This document shows, piece after piece, positions 8,684-18,319 of a stretch of DNA of 64,000 bases. The first letter of the stretch is position 1, and every line of letters starts with the position of its first letter. Below the pieces are notes generated by a model. That model saw only the letters and a program-made list of their open reading frames with translations, was not told where the DNA came from and did no database searches. A program made the position numbers and the translations under genes. Source of the stretch: Clostridiales bacterium (GTDB lineage: Bacteria > Bacillota > Clostridia > Saccharofermentanales > Saccharofermentanaceae); NCBI GenBank assembly GCA_017513085.1, contig JAFWDK010000003.1, positions 1 to 64,000 of the forward strand. The letters are read 5' to 3'.

Positions 8684-11383
8684 TCACGACTCCGTGCCCT
8701 GATACTTCAATGCAGCATATTTGCGCATCGTCAATGCCACCTGCGCATCGATCGTCTGGATCAGTTCTTTTTCCGGACGCGCGGTATAATAGCCCTGGAT
8801 CAGGTCGACGCCAAGTGAGACGACTGTCTTCAGTTCTTCTTCAGTTTCTACGCCCTCTGCCAATGCCAGGATACCGTTTTCGTGCGAGAACTGGATGATA
8901 TCACGTACGAAGTGCTGTTTCTGCGGACTTTCTTCGATCCGGGTCAGAAGTGATCGGTCGATCTTTACATAGTCCGGACTATAGCGAAGGAGGTTCGATA
9001 TATTGGAGAACCCGGAACCATAGTCATCGACCGCCGTCTTGATATTCATCCGTTCATACATTTCTTTCATCACGGACAGATCTTCGTCAGAGATCTCCGA
9101 ACGTTCCGTCAGTTCCACGACGACAGAATCCGGGTGGTTTTTCACGAAATCTTCTAAAACATGTGAGTCTTCTTCATTGAGCATGCATCCGGCGATCGAG
9201 TTGATGAAGATCTTCTTGCCGCCTGAAAGTTTCGACTCATTTCTTTGCATCAGGCGAAGAACATTAAAGAAAGTCGCGCGTTCGACATCGTAAAGACGAT
9301 CGTAATACTCCGCATACCGCAGGATCTCGAGCGGAGAAACAAACGGCGTGACATCCGCCCTCATCAAGGCTTCATACGCGTAGATCCGTCCGGTCCGAAC
9401 TTCCACAATCGGCTGGAAATGATAAAGCAGTTTATTGTCGTCAAGGATCATGCTGACCACTTTCGCATCATGGATCTCTTTTTCCGTAAGCTCGCGTTTC
9501 TTAAGAAGTTTCTGCGCATTGGCCTTCGCAACATTCTTCTTGCTGATCGCCACATTGACCAACCGTTCCATCTCCTCCGATGAAGACGGGCTTCCGCACT
9601 GGATACCGTAGAAGAACTCGACCGGGCAATCGATACCGGCCTCTTTGACGCGTTCGTCGATGATCTTCAAAAGCCTGTCTTTCTCAGCCAGGATCTCTTC
9701 ATCATCCGGATTTCTGGTACGCCGGATCGCAACCATCTCATCGTTTCCGATGCGGATACACATGCTGTTCTTATTTGAAAAAACCATCTCCAGGGAATTT
9801 GCTGTCAGGATGATGACTTTATCGCCCTCTTTTCTTCCAAGCTTATCGTTGATCTGCGCCAGTCCTTTGATATCGATGGCCAGCGCACCCATATATCCTC
9901 CAGTGTTTCGCATGAGATGCAGAAGCGTCTCCGACTGTTCCAGGAAACCTCTGTAATTCCGAAGCCCCGTCAGGTTATCGATCGTCACGCCCGTCTTGGC
10001 GATCTTACTGCTTCCGATCAAGGCGTCCGATCTCCGGTAAAACTCTATGCCTCGACAAACACTTTTCAGCCAGGCACGATACTGCGGAGAAACAGACATC
10101 AGCCGGTTCCCGTAACTGACCGCGGCATATCCGAAAATACTGTCTTCATAATGAAGAGGCATAAAGAAATAGGCAGCCGGCTGTTCACGTTCTTCATAAA
10201 GCGCGGGCAGCATATCTGTTCTTGCAAAAAAGGAATCGGTCAGGATACGATAGTTGTTTTTTCCTTTGCAGCTGATCGCATGGCGGATCGTATCCTCGAA
10301 TTCCACCTCCGCGCTGCCGAGCGACGGGTTCAGACACAGATCGAAAGATGCGAATCCGATAATGAACGGCAAGGAAAGAAAGATCGTATTCAGAAGACCT
10401 GTAAACGATGACTGACCCAGAAGGTCGTCTTCCATATGATTGATCGGTGAGAACATCGAATTGATCGAAATATCATTGTCCCACTTATCCCGTAATTCAT
10501 AGGTCGGTTTCGCACTATCGCAACCACAGCCGCACGTTCCTCCGATAAAAAGCTTCGGTGTAAAAAGAATGGTCTGCGGTTCTTCTTCCTCTAAATAAGC
10601 ATGAATGGTCAGCGCGGCATTCTGCCCCAGAGTGTAGCATTCCAGATATGCGGAAGTCACAGGGACCGGCGAATGCCTTCCTTCCGATAAAGAATCACAA
10701 CCGACAATAGCGATATCGTCCGGGATCGAAAGACCTTTCTGCGTCAGTTTTTTGGCAAGGCCGATTGCCATACAGTCATTCGCGCACGCCACCGCTTCCG
10801 GAAGTTTCCTGTCACTACTGGTCAGGGTGTCTGCCAGACTTTCCCCGCTCGTATACCAGAAATCTCCGAAGAAGATCCTCTCTTCATCCACCTTGATGCC
10901 ATGCTCGGTAAGCGCATCCTTATACGCCTGAAGACGGATCATGCTATGCGGATGCCAGGATTTTCCGGCAAGGAAAGCAATATCCCGCATGCCGTGCTTT
11001 TCGATCAAATGTGCGATCGTCTGCTTTTCCGCCTGATAGTTATTCGTATGGATCGACGGGAAAAACTTGCTGTCCTGATTCACAAAAAGCACTTTCCCGT
11101 GATAATCCGTTCTCAGGCGGCGTTCGATCTTCGCTACTTCTCCTTCTGTCTGGATCGTATCCGCCATCACGACTACGGCGTCGAACTTGTCAAAAGAGAT
11201 CATGCGGTAGATCGAGGATTCTCCTGTGCATCGGGCATGAGTATTCTGAAACTTGATATACATCGCAAAAATGCAAACGTCATAATCTCTTTGAAATGCT
11301 TCTTTCAGGAAGCCCTTCAGAAATCGTTCCTGGTTATATTCTTCCGGTTGTGCAAGGAGTACAGCTATTCTTTTTCGTGTCAT
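8684..11383 (-). CDS. LacI-type sensor with degenerate GGDEF and EAL domains; likely c-di-GMP phosphodiesterase
   Basis: About 900 residues, with no signal peptide or membrane helix, so cytoplasmic. Residues 1-275 resemble the periplasmic-binding-protein fold of LacI-type regulators (GMRDIAFLAG, DDIAIVGCDS) but no DNA-binding head precedes them. A Cys-rich segment (GGTCGCGCD) and a GAF-like region follow (about 300-470). A GGDEF domain has the motif GNDEM instead of GGDEF, so cyclase activity is doubtful. The C-terminal EAL domain keeps EALMR, FINS, ELTER, DDYGSG, KIDRSL and AEGVET. I infer hydrolysis of cyclic-di-GMP controlled by a small ligand, perhaps a sugar. TTG at 11389 is an alternative start. 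Confidence 0.88.
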   Translation of the reverse strand: MTRKRIAVLLAQPEEYNQERFLKGFLKEAFQRDYDVCIFAMYIKFQNTHARCTGESSIYRMISFDKFDAVVVMADTIQTEGEVAKIERRLRTDYHGKVLFVNQDSKFFPSIHTNNYQAEKQTIAHLIEKHGMRDIAFLAGKSWHPHSMIRLQAYKDALTEHGIKVDEERIFFGDFWYTSGESLADTLTSSDRKLPEAVACANDCMAIGLAKKLTQKGLSIPDDIAIVGCDSLSEGRHSPVPVTSAYLECYTLGQNAALTIHAYLEEEEPQTILFTPKLFIGGTCGCGCDSAKPTYELRDKWDNDISINSMFSPINHMEDDLLGQSSFTGLLNTIFLSLPFIIGFASFDLCLNPSLGSAEVEFEDTIRHAISCKGKNNYRILTDSFFARTDMLPALYEEREQPAAYFFMPLHYEDSIFGYAAVSYGNRLMSVSPQYRAWLKSVCRGIEFYRRSDALIGSSKIAKTGVTIDNLTGLRNYRGFLEQSETLLHLMRNTGGYMGALAIDIKGLAQINDKLGRKEGDKVIILTANSLEMVFSNKNSMCIRIGNDEMVAIRRTRNPDDEEILAEKDRLLKIIDERVKEAGIDCPVEFFYGIQCGSPSSSEEMERLVNVAISKKNVAKANAQKLLKKRELTEKEIHDAKVVSMILDDNKLLYHFQPIVEVRTGRIYAYEALMRADVTPFVSPLEILRYAEYYDRLYDVERATFFNVLRLMQRNESKLSGGKKIFINSIAGCMLNEEDSHVLEDFVKNHPDSVVVELTERSEISDEDLSVMKEMYERMNIKTAVDDYGSGFSNISNLLRYSPDYVKIDRSLLTRIEESPQKQHFVRDIIQFSHENGILALAEGVETEEELKTVVSLGVDLIQGYYTARPEKELIQTIDAQVALTMRKYAALKYQGTES

Positions 11384-11428
11384 AAACAAATTACCTTCGT
11401 TGTCATATCCAATCTGATATCAAACAGT

Positions 11429-11450
11429 CCGGCCGGTCTTCTCCGGCCGA
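11429..11450 (-). terminator. GC-rich hairpin between two c-di-GMP genes
   Basis: A perfect seven-base stem, CGGCCGG and CCGGCCG with a six-base loop, lies six bases after the stop of the diguanylate cyclase gene. The downstream T-run on the minus strand is weak (ACTGTTTG), so termination may be partial. Confidence 0.5.
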
Positions 11451-11455
11451 TGGTT

Positions 11456-12850
11456 TTAACCAAGTCTTCTCTTGATATCAGGATGGTTCTGATAGTATTG
11501 TTCCTTGTCCTCATACATACGCTCGTCAGCGGTCTTCAATACATCCACGATATTGTTGGAATTCTCCGCAAAGCAGAAACCCATGGCAAAAGATACATTG
11601 TCGAATTTCTCAGCATTCTTTTTGGCCTGTTCGCACATCTCTTTGATCTCAGCCTCGGAGGTTTCCGTCACGAATACCATAAACTCATCGCCTCCGGCGC
11701 GATATACATCGTGACCACGGAAAGAATTCTGAAGCACATTCGCTCCGTTCTTCAGAAGAAGGTCCCCGGCCGGATGTCCTTCGTTATCGTTAATACGCTT
11801 CAGACCATTCATATCGACAAACACGATGCCGAAATTATAGATCGTATTCGTTCCGGGCACACGAAGCGCGTCGATACGGTTATTCATCTCATTACGGTTA
11901 TAAACTCCGGTAAGCATATCGATAGTACTCAGGATCCTCAACCGTTCCATAAGTTCATGGTTTTCAATCTCCGCCGCCAGGAAGAACGTAGTAAGCTCAA
12001 GCGTTTCCTTGATCTTTACCGTATTCTCGGTATTAAAATTCAGCGCCCAGATATATCCAAGCGTCACCTCTCCACGCTTGATCGGGAAAAGCACAAGGCT
12101 TTGGATCTCAAAATCCAGTAGTGTCCGGTGCCACATCGGATCTCTTTTCTTGATTTCTTCCATGTCGTGCGCATCTTTGATAATGATGCACGTACTCCCT
12201 CGAAGCGTGTTCTTCCAGTTTGAAGCAATCGGATAAAAGCTCTTCTCGATATGCTCCCGGACGCTCTGCTTCGCGCTCTTACTTCTGGCCTCCGCAAGAA
12301 CCGAACACTTCTTCTCTTCATCATCCAAAAGCAATATGCAACATGCATCCGCACCACAGATATCACGAATATCCACGATGACATCATCGACTGATTTCTG
12401 AAAATCCGTCGTGCCACGCAGCTTGATGCAGGTCTCCAGGACCCGGGCGGCCGCCTCGCCGGAAAGATCCGACATTCTTGAAGAATCAGCCTGCGGCGTA
12501 ACTTCATAAGAATAGATGCAATACCCCATGTTTTCCTGATCCGACTCCAACGGAATCATAAACATGTTGAGCCACAATCCCATCTGGTAAAGATTCACAT
12601 ATGTATGCATAGGCGAACCGCCGATCGCACACCGGTAGCAAAAATCTTCAAAATTCATATCTTTCGGGAAGCACATCTCATACGGACAACCCGGCACGAA
12701 CGGATGTCCTGTCAGATTCAGAATATCATCACAGTGAGCCTTATTGCCCGATACGACCCGGATATTACCGTAGTGATCCTCATCGATCTTTTCAATAGAA
12801 AGCACGCAAGTCTTGGTCTTATACTTCTTAAGGATCTCATCAAAAGCCAT
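11456..12850 (-). CDS. Diguanylate cyclase with GAF-like sensor
   Basis: This 464-residue cytoplasmic protein ends in a full GGDEF domain (DMLTGVYNRNEM, FVDMNGLKRIND and intact AGGDEF), so it should make cyclic-di-GMP. A GAF-like domain lies at about 150-300. The first 140 residues resemble a PAS-like sensor with several Cys (CPYEMC, CYRC). No RxxD inhibitory site stands out before GGDEF. ATG 12850 follows GGGAGG. It precedes the EAL-domain gene on the same strand by 72 bp, so a cyclase and a phosphodiesterase are paired. Confidence 0.9.
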   Translation of the reverse strand: MAFDEILKKYKTKTCVLSIEKIDEDHYGNIRVVSGNKAHCDDILNLTGHPFVPGCPYEMCFPKDMNFEDFCYRCAIGGSPMHTYVNLYQMGLWLNMFMIPLESDQENMGYCIYSYEVTPQADSSRMSDLSGEAAARVLETCIKLRGTTDFQKSVDDVIVDIRDICGADACCILLLDDEEKKCSVLAEARSKSAKQSVREHIEKSFYPIASNWKNTLRGSTCIIIKDAHDMEEIKKRDPMWHRTLLDFEIQSLVLFPIKRGEVTLGYIWALNFNTENTVKIKETLELTTFFLAAEIENHELMERLRILSTIDMLTGVYNRNEMNNRIDALRVPGTNTIYNFGIVFVDMNGLKRINDNEGHPAGDLLLKNGANVLQNSFRGHDVYRAGGDEFMVFVTETSEAEIKEMCEQAKKNAEKFDNVSFAMGFCFAENSNNIVDVLKTADERMYEDKEQYYQNHPDIKRRLG

Positions 12851-13031
12851 ACTTCGCCCTCCCAAAAGCACGCAAGAATGAATCATCACATTCATCCTGT
12901 TTTAATTCCTCAATATTTATTATAGAACTCTGAAAACCGATTTCCACATATTCCAAAAGGTTTAACAGTATTTTTACAGACTGTTCCGCAATCCCCACGT
13001 CCGTGTGCGGGAGAGTGTGATCAGCCGGATA

Positions 13032-13099
13032 CAAAAAAGAAGAGGCGGCCTCAAAAGCAAGGAAGTGGACCCACTTTCCTGTTTCAAGGCCGCCTCTTC
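13032..13099 (-). terminator. Long rho-independent terminator of trpB
   Basis: Thirteen-base arms GAAGAGGCGGCCT and AGGCCGCCTCTTC enclose an inner hairpin (AGGAA...TTCCT) and are followed by TTTTTT on the minus strand. It starts 26 bases after the trpB stop. Confidence 0.92.
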
Positions 13100-13124
13100 A
13101 AAGACGCAATAAAATATCGCGGAA

Positions 13125-14495
13125 TCAGTCGATCTTCGGCAGATTGGCTGCGTACTTTGCCAATTCCTCATCGGTCGGGATGTAATCATCCATCTGACCA
13201 TCGTGGAACTTCTGGTAAGCAACCAGGTCGAAGTAACCTGTACCGGTGAGACCGAATACGATCGTCTTCTCTTCGCCTGTTTCTTTGCACTTAAGCGCTT
13301 CATCGATCGCTGCACGGATCGCATGAGAGCTCTCCGGTGCCGGGAGGATACCCTCGACACGGGCAAACATTTCAGCCGCTTCAAATACATCTGTCTGCTT
13401 CACGGAACGAGCTTCCATGTAACCATCGTGGTAAAGCTGGGACAGTGTCGAGCTCATGCCGTGATAACGGAGACCGCCGGCGTGGTTCGGAGCAGGAATA
13501 AAGTCGGAACCCAGTGTGTACATCTTCGCGAGCGGGCAAACCATACCGGTATCGCAGAAGTCGTAAGCGTATACACCACGAGTAAAGCTCGGGCAGGAAG
13601 CCGGCTCAACAGCGATGATGCGGTAATCCGCTTCGCCTCTGAGTTTCTCGCCCATAAACGGAGCGATGAGACCGCCGAGGTTGGATCCACCGCCGGCGCA
13701 ACCGATGATGATGTCCGGCTTTACGCCGAGTTTATCAAGAGCGGCCTTCGTCTCAAGACCGATCACGGACTGATGCAGCAGTACCTGGTTCAGAACAGAA
13801 CCGAGCACATAACGGTATCCCGGTGTGCCGACAGCCACTTCAACCGCCTCGGAAATCGCGCAACCCAGAGAACCGGTCGTACCCGGGTGCTTGGCAAGGA
13901 TCGCACGACCGACATTGGTCGTCTCGGACGGAGAAGGTGTAACGGATGCGCCGTATGTGCGCATTACTTCACGACGGAACGGCTTCTGCTCATAGGAAAC
14001 TTTAACCATGTACACTTTGCAATCCAGATCAAAGTAAGAGCATGCCATGGAAAGAGCAGTACCCCACTGGCCGGCACCGGTCTCGGTGGTTACGCCCTTA
14101 AGGCCCTGTTTCTTTGCGTAGTAAGCCTGCGCGATCGCGGAGTTCAGTTTGTGGGATCCGCTGGTGTTGTTACCTTCGAACTTGTAATAGATCTTCGCCG
14201 GTGTGCCAAGCTTCTTCTCGAGGAAGTAAGCACGTACCAGCGGAGATGGACGATACATCTTGTAGAAATCGAGGATCTCAGCCGGGATCGGGAAAAATGC
14301 TGTGTCGTTATCCAGTTCCTGCTTAATGAGTTCTTCGCAGAATACCGGAGCCAGTTCTTCTGCCTTCATCGGCTGGTGCGTGCCCGGATTCAGAAGCGGA
14401 GCCGGCTTATTCTTCATGTCGGCGCGCATGTTGTACCAAGCTGTTGGGATCTCGTTTTCATTCAGATAAGTTTTGTAAGGAATTTTCTCAGACAT
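13125..14495 (-). CDS. trpB: Tryptophan synthase beta chain, TrpB2 type
   Basis: The 456-residue length and the order of motifs fit TrpB2, the longer beta chain that often occurs without trpA. The PLP lysine lies in SGSHKLNSA, the catalytic Glu region is ETGAGQWG and the phosphate loop is GCAGGGSNLGG. It joins serine (or a related donor) with indole to form tryptophan in the cytoplasm. No trpA or other trp genes are here, so it may salvage free indole. The start at 14495 has AAAGGAG upstream. A tryptophan-type T-box precedes it and a strong terminator follows it, so it is a single-gene unit. Confidence 0.93.
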   Translation of the reverse strand: MSEKIPYKTYLNENEIPTAWYNMRADMKNKPAPLLNPGTHQPMKAEELAPVFCEELIKQELDNDTAFFPIPAEILDFYKMYRPSPLVRAYFLEKKLGTPAKIYYKFEGNNTSGSHKLNSAIAQAYYAKKQGLKGVTTETGAGQWGTALSMACSYFDLDCKVYMVKVSYEQKPFRREVMRTYGASVTPSPSETTNVGRAILAKHPGTTGSLGCAISEAVEVAVGTPGYRYVLGSVLNQVLLHQSVIGLETKAALDKLGVKPDIIIGCAGGGSNLGGLIAPFMGEKLRGEADYRIIAVEPASCPSFTRGVYAYDFCDTGMVCPLAKMYTLGSDFIPAPNHAGGLRYHGMSSTLSQLYHDGYMEARSVKQTDVFEAAEMFARVEGILPAPESSHAIRAAIDEALKCKETGEEKTIVFGLTGTGYFDLVAYQKFHDGQMDDYIPTDEELAKYAANLPKID

Positions 14496-14599
14496 TTTTT
14501 GTCTCCTTTCGTATTGGGCTCACGCCCGAATTTCATTTGAACCATCCGATGTGCGATTATTCATCTGACGATCCTTGGGACAAAATCCTGTTTCTTGCC

Positions 14600-14895
14600 G
14601 GAAAAACAAAAATCCCGCCCCAGCTTCTATATTCTTGCTGGGACAGGAACGATATTCTTTCCTGCGGTGCCACCCGGCTTGATGGACTCTGTTCTCACTT
14701 CGTCCATCCTCTCACGCATACCGACATATGCTGGTCATTGTTGACGGGGTACCTCTCCCCGGCGCAGATACTCGTTCACGAAGAACTTTCCCCTTGCCCT
14801 CGGAAGTCCATTCACCTCTGCTCTTTCCTGCTGCACTCTCACCTTCTGCAACTCTCTGGATGGATCGAATCAAAGACTACTCACTCTTCCTCGAC
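14600..14895 (-). ncRNA. T-box riboswitch with tryptophan specifier
   Basis: On the minus strand the leader contains the hallmark GGGTGGCACCGC (14664-14675), the Stem I start GAGGAAGAGTGAGTAG, the AGAGAG...GGTGAGAG pair and a terminator, CCCAGC/GCTGGG followed by GCGGGATTTTT (about 14606-14646). The specifier is read as UGG at 14808-14810 in GGTGAATGGACTTC, matching tryptophan and the downstream trpB. Uncharged tRNA-Trp should stabilise the antiterminator and permit expression. Confidence 0.93.
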
Positions 14896-14906
14896 GGTTT
14901 TTCTGC

Positions 14907-14936
14907 ATAATACCACTTGCCTCGGCGGAAAGTCAA
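14907..14936 (-). promoter_or_regulatory. Promoter of the T-box/trpB transcript
   Basis: TTGACT and TATTAT with an 18-bp spacer on the minus strand, about ten bases before Stem I of the T-box. The -35 overlaps the last codons of the histidine kinase gene. Confidence 0.75.
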
Positions 14937-15850
14937 GACACAAGTTCTTTTTCCGGAAACGTAATGCAGATCGTCAGTATCTCGTCTTTCCAGGAAGCGC
15001 TGCAGGAACCGTGCATCTTTTCCACAAGTTTCTTGGCGATCGCAAGTCCCAGTCCGGTGTTACTGGTGCTTCTGACCTTATCCTTTGTGAAATACTTCTC
15101 GAAAATGTGCTTCGCATCTTCTTCCGTGATATTCGTGGCGCGGTTGGAAAAGCGAAAACAGAACCGTCCCGTCTCCGGGTCTTTCCGCAGGGAGATCTGA
15201 AAATCTCCCTCTCCGTGCGCCAGGCCATTAGAGATGATGTTGGAAAAGATCCGCTTCACGGCGTCCGTATCGCCCAGGACCGGCATGACTTTTTCCTCGA
15301 TCTCCACCTGCATCTCGTAGTTTTTCTTTTCAAAATCGCCATAGTACATCGCCAGCACCGAGGTCAGGACCTTTCGGATATCCACCTCTTCTTCGTTCCA
15401 GCCGAGCGAATCCGACTCCAATCTCGCGAAGAAGAAAAGCTGGTCCACCAGATTCCGCGACGTCTCAAAACGCTCTTCGACCACATTGAGATAGCGTAGC
15501 TTCTCTTCATCCGTCAGATCCATGTCTTTCAGCATGCCGGTATAGCCGCTCGCCGCCGTAAGCGGGGTGCGAAGATCGTGGGAGATCTCCGCCAGACTCT
15601 CGCGCACCTCGCGGCTCTTTTTTTCCGCCGTAACAACTTTTGAACGAAGCTCACGCATCTCGCCGTTTATGGAATTGATCAAGGGATTCAGCATCTTCTG
15701 CCCACTGCTGTTTCTCACAAGCTGATTCGTCTCTTCGTGGGACATCTCCTGTACCTGCGAAGCGATATTCCGAAGCGCCAGACGCAACCGGACCAGGTAG
15801 ATCAGAAGAAACAGCGAAAGCAAGGAAAGACCGATCACCAGATAAATCAT
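14933..15850 (-). CDS. Sensor histidine kinase
   Basis: The 305-residue protein has one N-terminal membrane helix (residues 2-22) and no extracellular sensor domain, then a linker, a dimerisation/phosphoacceptor helix with SHDLRTPL and an ATPase domain (N box NIISNGLAH, G box GLGLAI). It overlaps the response regulator by four bases (ATGA) and forms one operon with the ABC transporter genes upstream. Kinases of this minimal type next to ABC transporters usually sense peptide antibiotics or transporter activity; that role is inferred from context. Confidence 0.92.
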   Translation of the reverse strand: MIYLVIGLSLLSLFLLIYLVRLRLALRNIASQVQEMSHEETNQLVRNSSGQKMLNPLINSINGEMRELRSKVVTAEKKSREVRESLAEISHDLRTPLTAASGYTGMLKDMDLTDEEKLRYLNVVEERFETSRNLVDQLFFFARLESDSLGWNEEEVDIRKVLTSVLAMYYGDFEKKNYEMQVEIEEKVMPVLGDTDAVKRIFSNIISNGLAHGEGDFQISLRKDPETGRFCFRFSNRATNITEEDAKHIFEKYFTKDKVRSTSNTGLGLAIAKKLVEKMHGSCSASWKDEILTICITFPEKELVS

Positions 15851-16545
15851 TTCCCTGCCTCCGAAAGCTTATAGCCGATCCCCCAGACCGTCTTGATATA
15901 GTCCTCCGCGCCACCCGCTGCGGAAAGTTTCTTTCGGATATTGCTGACATGCACGTTGACGGAATTATCTTCGGGAATGTAGCTATCGCCCCAGATCGTC
16001 TCGAATATATTCTCTTTCGTAAATACTTTCTGCGGATAGCGCACCATCAGTGCCAGGATCTCGTATTCCTTCTTCGTCAGTTCCACTTCGTTGCCGGAAA
16101 CAGTCACCCTATGGTTCTCCGGTTCGATGGAAATATCACGGAAAACAAGTGCTTTTGACTCCGAAGCAAAAGCACTTGCCGATGCGGCCGATCTTCGAAG
16201 CAGGGCTTCGACGCGCACCAGGAATTCTTCGTAGTGAAATGGTTTCACAAGATAGTCGTCCGCGCCAAGCTTCATGAGTTTGACCTTGGACTCAACGGAA
16301 TCGACCGCCGTCACGCAAAGGATCGCCGTATTCTTCTCATCGCGGATCTTTTTCAGCACCTCGTCACCGGGAAGTCCCGGGAGCATCAGGTCAAGAACGA
16401 TCAGGTCAAATGTATCACGCTCGACATGGATCAGCGCTTCTGTACCCGAAAAGGCGGATACTGTCTCGTACCCGCTTTTTTCGAGGAGATCTTTTTCCAT
16501 CTGGTGGATCTCCATGTTATCTTCGATGATCAGTATTCTTGCCAT
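15847..16545 (-). CDS. OmpR-family response regulator
   Basis: The 232-residue protein has a receiver domain (acidic pocket in IIEDN, phospho-Asp in LIVLDLMLPG, switch Lys in DDYLVKPF) and a C-terminal winged helix (ELTKKEYEILALM, VHVSNIRKKL, VWGIGYKL). ATG 16545 is used because homology starts there and GGAAAGG lies upstream. Its partner is the overlapping kinase gene and its likely target is the ABC transporter pair of the same operon. Confidence 0.94.
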   Translation of the reverse strand: MARILIIEDNMEIHQMEKDLLEKSGYETVSAFSGTEALIHVERDTFDLIVLDLMLPGLPGDEVLKKIRDEKNTAILCVTAVDSVESKVKLMKLGADDYLVKPFHYEEFLVRVEALLRRSAASASAFASESKALVFRDISIEPENHRVTVSGNEVELTKKEYEILALMVRYPQKVFTKENIFETIWGDSYIPEDNSVNVHVSNIRKKLSAAGGAEDYIKTVWGIGYKLSEAGK

Positions 16546-16568
16546 ACTTTCCTTTCCGGGGTGACCCG

Positions 16569-17306
16569 TCAGTATTCTTTTTTCTTCACCACTATTATAC
16601 TCAAAATCGTGAAAATGATTCCTGCAACAATAAAAGCGATGGCGCAGTAGATCCTGGGGCATGTCTTGTGATCATGCAAAAAGATATTATTGAATACGGA
16701 AATCAGATCGATCGGATATTGTTTCATGGATCTTGTCGCAAACGACGAGGCCAGCAGTTCCGAAAGCGACGGCGTCACGATAGCAAGCGGAACCGTAATG
16801 GTGGCTCTTTTCGTAAGGCATGCGATGAACATTAAATACGCAGTGTAGAAGAATGCCATAGCGGCTGTTGCAAGAAGGAGCCATAGCAGCGTTCTCCACT
16901 CGTCAAGTCCGGCCTTCCCAAAGCTGATGGTAGCGAAACCGAAAAGTGACAAATAGTAAAACAGAATCACGATCATGCAAAAGAGAAATACGGAGATCAG
17001 TGTTCCCATCGTATAGCTGAGCCTGCCGGTTCCTTTACCTATGATCTGCCGGATACTTTGGGTAGTAAAATCCGAGCAGATCAAAAGTGAGGCCAGGATC
17101 CCGATGACCACAAAAACAAAACCGCCGTCAAGAACGCCTGTCAATGCTTGAACTCCGGTAATGGTGACATCCGCCGGAGCATTGCTCACCTGAGTGTCTG
17201 CCAATCGATAGAATACAAACGCCAGACACGGCATGAGGATCATCATTACAAAAAAAGCACTGCTTCGAAGATACTTAAAACTCTGGCTGGAGATAACGTT
17301 ATTCAT
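16569..17306 (-). CDS. ABC-2 type permease
   Basis: This 245-residue membrane protein has six predicted helices, with the first at about 15-35, in the arrangement of ABC-2 permeases of bacitracin/lantibiotic self-protection systems. ATG 17306 follows GGGAGG and overlaps the end of the ATPase gene by eight bases, which shows translational coupling. Together they should form an export or expulsion pump controlled by the adjacent two-component system. The substrate is unknown. Confidence 0.85.
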   Translation of the reverse strand: MNNVISSQSFKYLRSSAFFVMMILMPCLAFVFYRLADTQVSNAPADVTITGVQALTGVLDGGFVFVVIGILASLLICSDFTTQSIRQIIGKGTGRLSYTMGTLISVFLFCMIVILFYYLSLFGFATISFGKAGLDEWRTLLWLLLATAAMAFFYTAYLMFIACLTKRATITVPLAIVTPSLSELLASSFATRSMKQYPIDLISVFNNIFLHDHKTCPRIYCAIAFIVAGIIFTILSIIVVKKKEY

Positions 17307-18207
17307 GATCCGCACCTCCCATTTTCTCAACAAAATACGCTTCGAGATCCTGTCCGACAACGCGGATGCTTTCCGCGTAGATCCCTTTTGAAGCGAGCGT
17401 GGCATTGATATTTCCACTCAAAGAAGTATCGCAGAATACCTGAACTTTCTGATCCGGCAGGATCTTATAGTTTCTAAGTTCCATCTCTTCAAGCACGACG
17501 GCAACGGCTTTGGCATCCTGTGCGTCGATCTGGATCGCCTGCCGCGTCTTTTCGAGAAGTTCTTCGTGAGAAATTTCCTCCACGAGCACGCCTTTATCGA
17601 TGATTCCATACCGGGTCGCCAGTCTTTGCAGTTCACCCAGGATATGCGAAGAGATAAGGATCGTAACACCACGCTCCTGATTCAGTTTCAAAAGGAGATT
17701 TCGGATCTCTACGATACCGGTCGGATCGAGTCCATTGACCGGCTCATCCAGGATCAGTATATCCGGGTTCCCGATCAGGGCGATCGCAATACCCAGACGC
17801 TGCTTCATGCCCAGAGAAAGCTTTCTGGCCGTTTTTTTCTTTGCATCAGTAAGTTCCACCAGTTCCAATATTTCTTCGATATTCGAGTTATCGGTGATCC
17901 CCAGAAGTTTATTGTAGAACTTCAGGTTGTTTACCACGCTCATGTCCGTATAAAGTGACGGGCTTTCGATCAGGCATCCGATCCGCTTGATCGTCTTTTT
18001 GTTATCTTTCTCCCCGAAGAATTCATATGTGCCGGATGTCGGTCTGGCAATACCTCCGAGCATTCTCATGATCGTGGTTTTACCGGCACCGTTTCTTCCG
18101 ATCAGACCATAGATGTCTCCCTTTTCCAGTCGCATCGAAACATGGTCTACAACAATGGTACCGCGGTACTTTTTTGTAAGAGAATTTGTTTCTAAAACCA
18201 AACTCAT
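17299..18207 (-). CDS. ABC transporter ATP-binding protein, BcrA-like
   Basis: The 302-residue ATPase has Walker A GRNGAGKTT, signature LSLGMKQRL (Q-loop family variant) and Walker B ILILDEPVNGLDP, followed by the switch His in ISSHILGEL. The C-terminal 80 residues form the extra domain seen in drug and lantibiotic immunity ATPases. It is the first gene of the operon that continues with the permease, response regulator and kinase. Confidence 0.92.
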   Translation of the reverse strand: MSLVLETNSLTKKYRGTIVVDHVSMRLEKGDIYGLIGRNGAGKTTIMRMLGGIARPTSGTYEFFGEKDNKKTIKRIGCLIESPSLYTDMSVVNNLKFYNKLLGITDNSNIEEILELVELTDAKKKTARKLSLGMKQRLGIAIALIGNPDILILDEPVNGLDPTGIVEIRNLLLKLNQERGVTILISSHILGELQRLATRYGIIDKGVLVEEISHEELLEKTRQAIQIDAQDAKAVAVVLEEMELRNYKILPDQKVQVFCDTSLSGNINATLASKGIYAESIRVVGQDLEAYFVEKMGGADHE

Positions 18208-18319
18208 CTTCGCAACCTCGCTTTCCTAAGATGATTCTAGTCTACAAGGCATAGGTAAACAAGTCCTTCGAAAAGTCTAAGGAAAACATAAAGTTCGGTA
18301 TGAGATTTTTTCAGAATAC

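Noticed and set aside
10901..12121. 406-codon plus-strand frame opposite the c-di-GMP genes
   Set aside because: It spans two real minus-strand genes and their gap, and its product has no known motif.
13203..14540. 445-codon plus-strand frame opposite trpB
   Set aside because: Shadow frame; trpB is fully supported by motifs, T-box and terminator.
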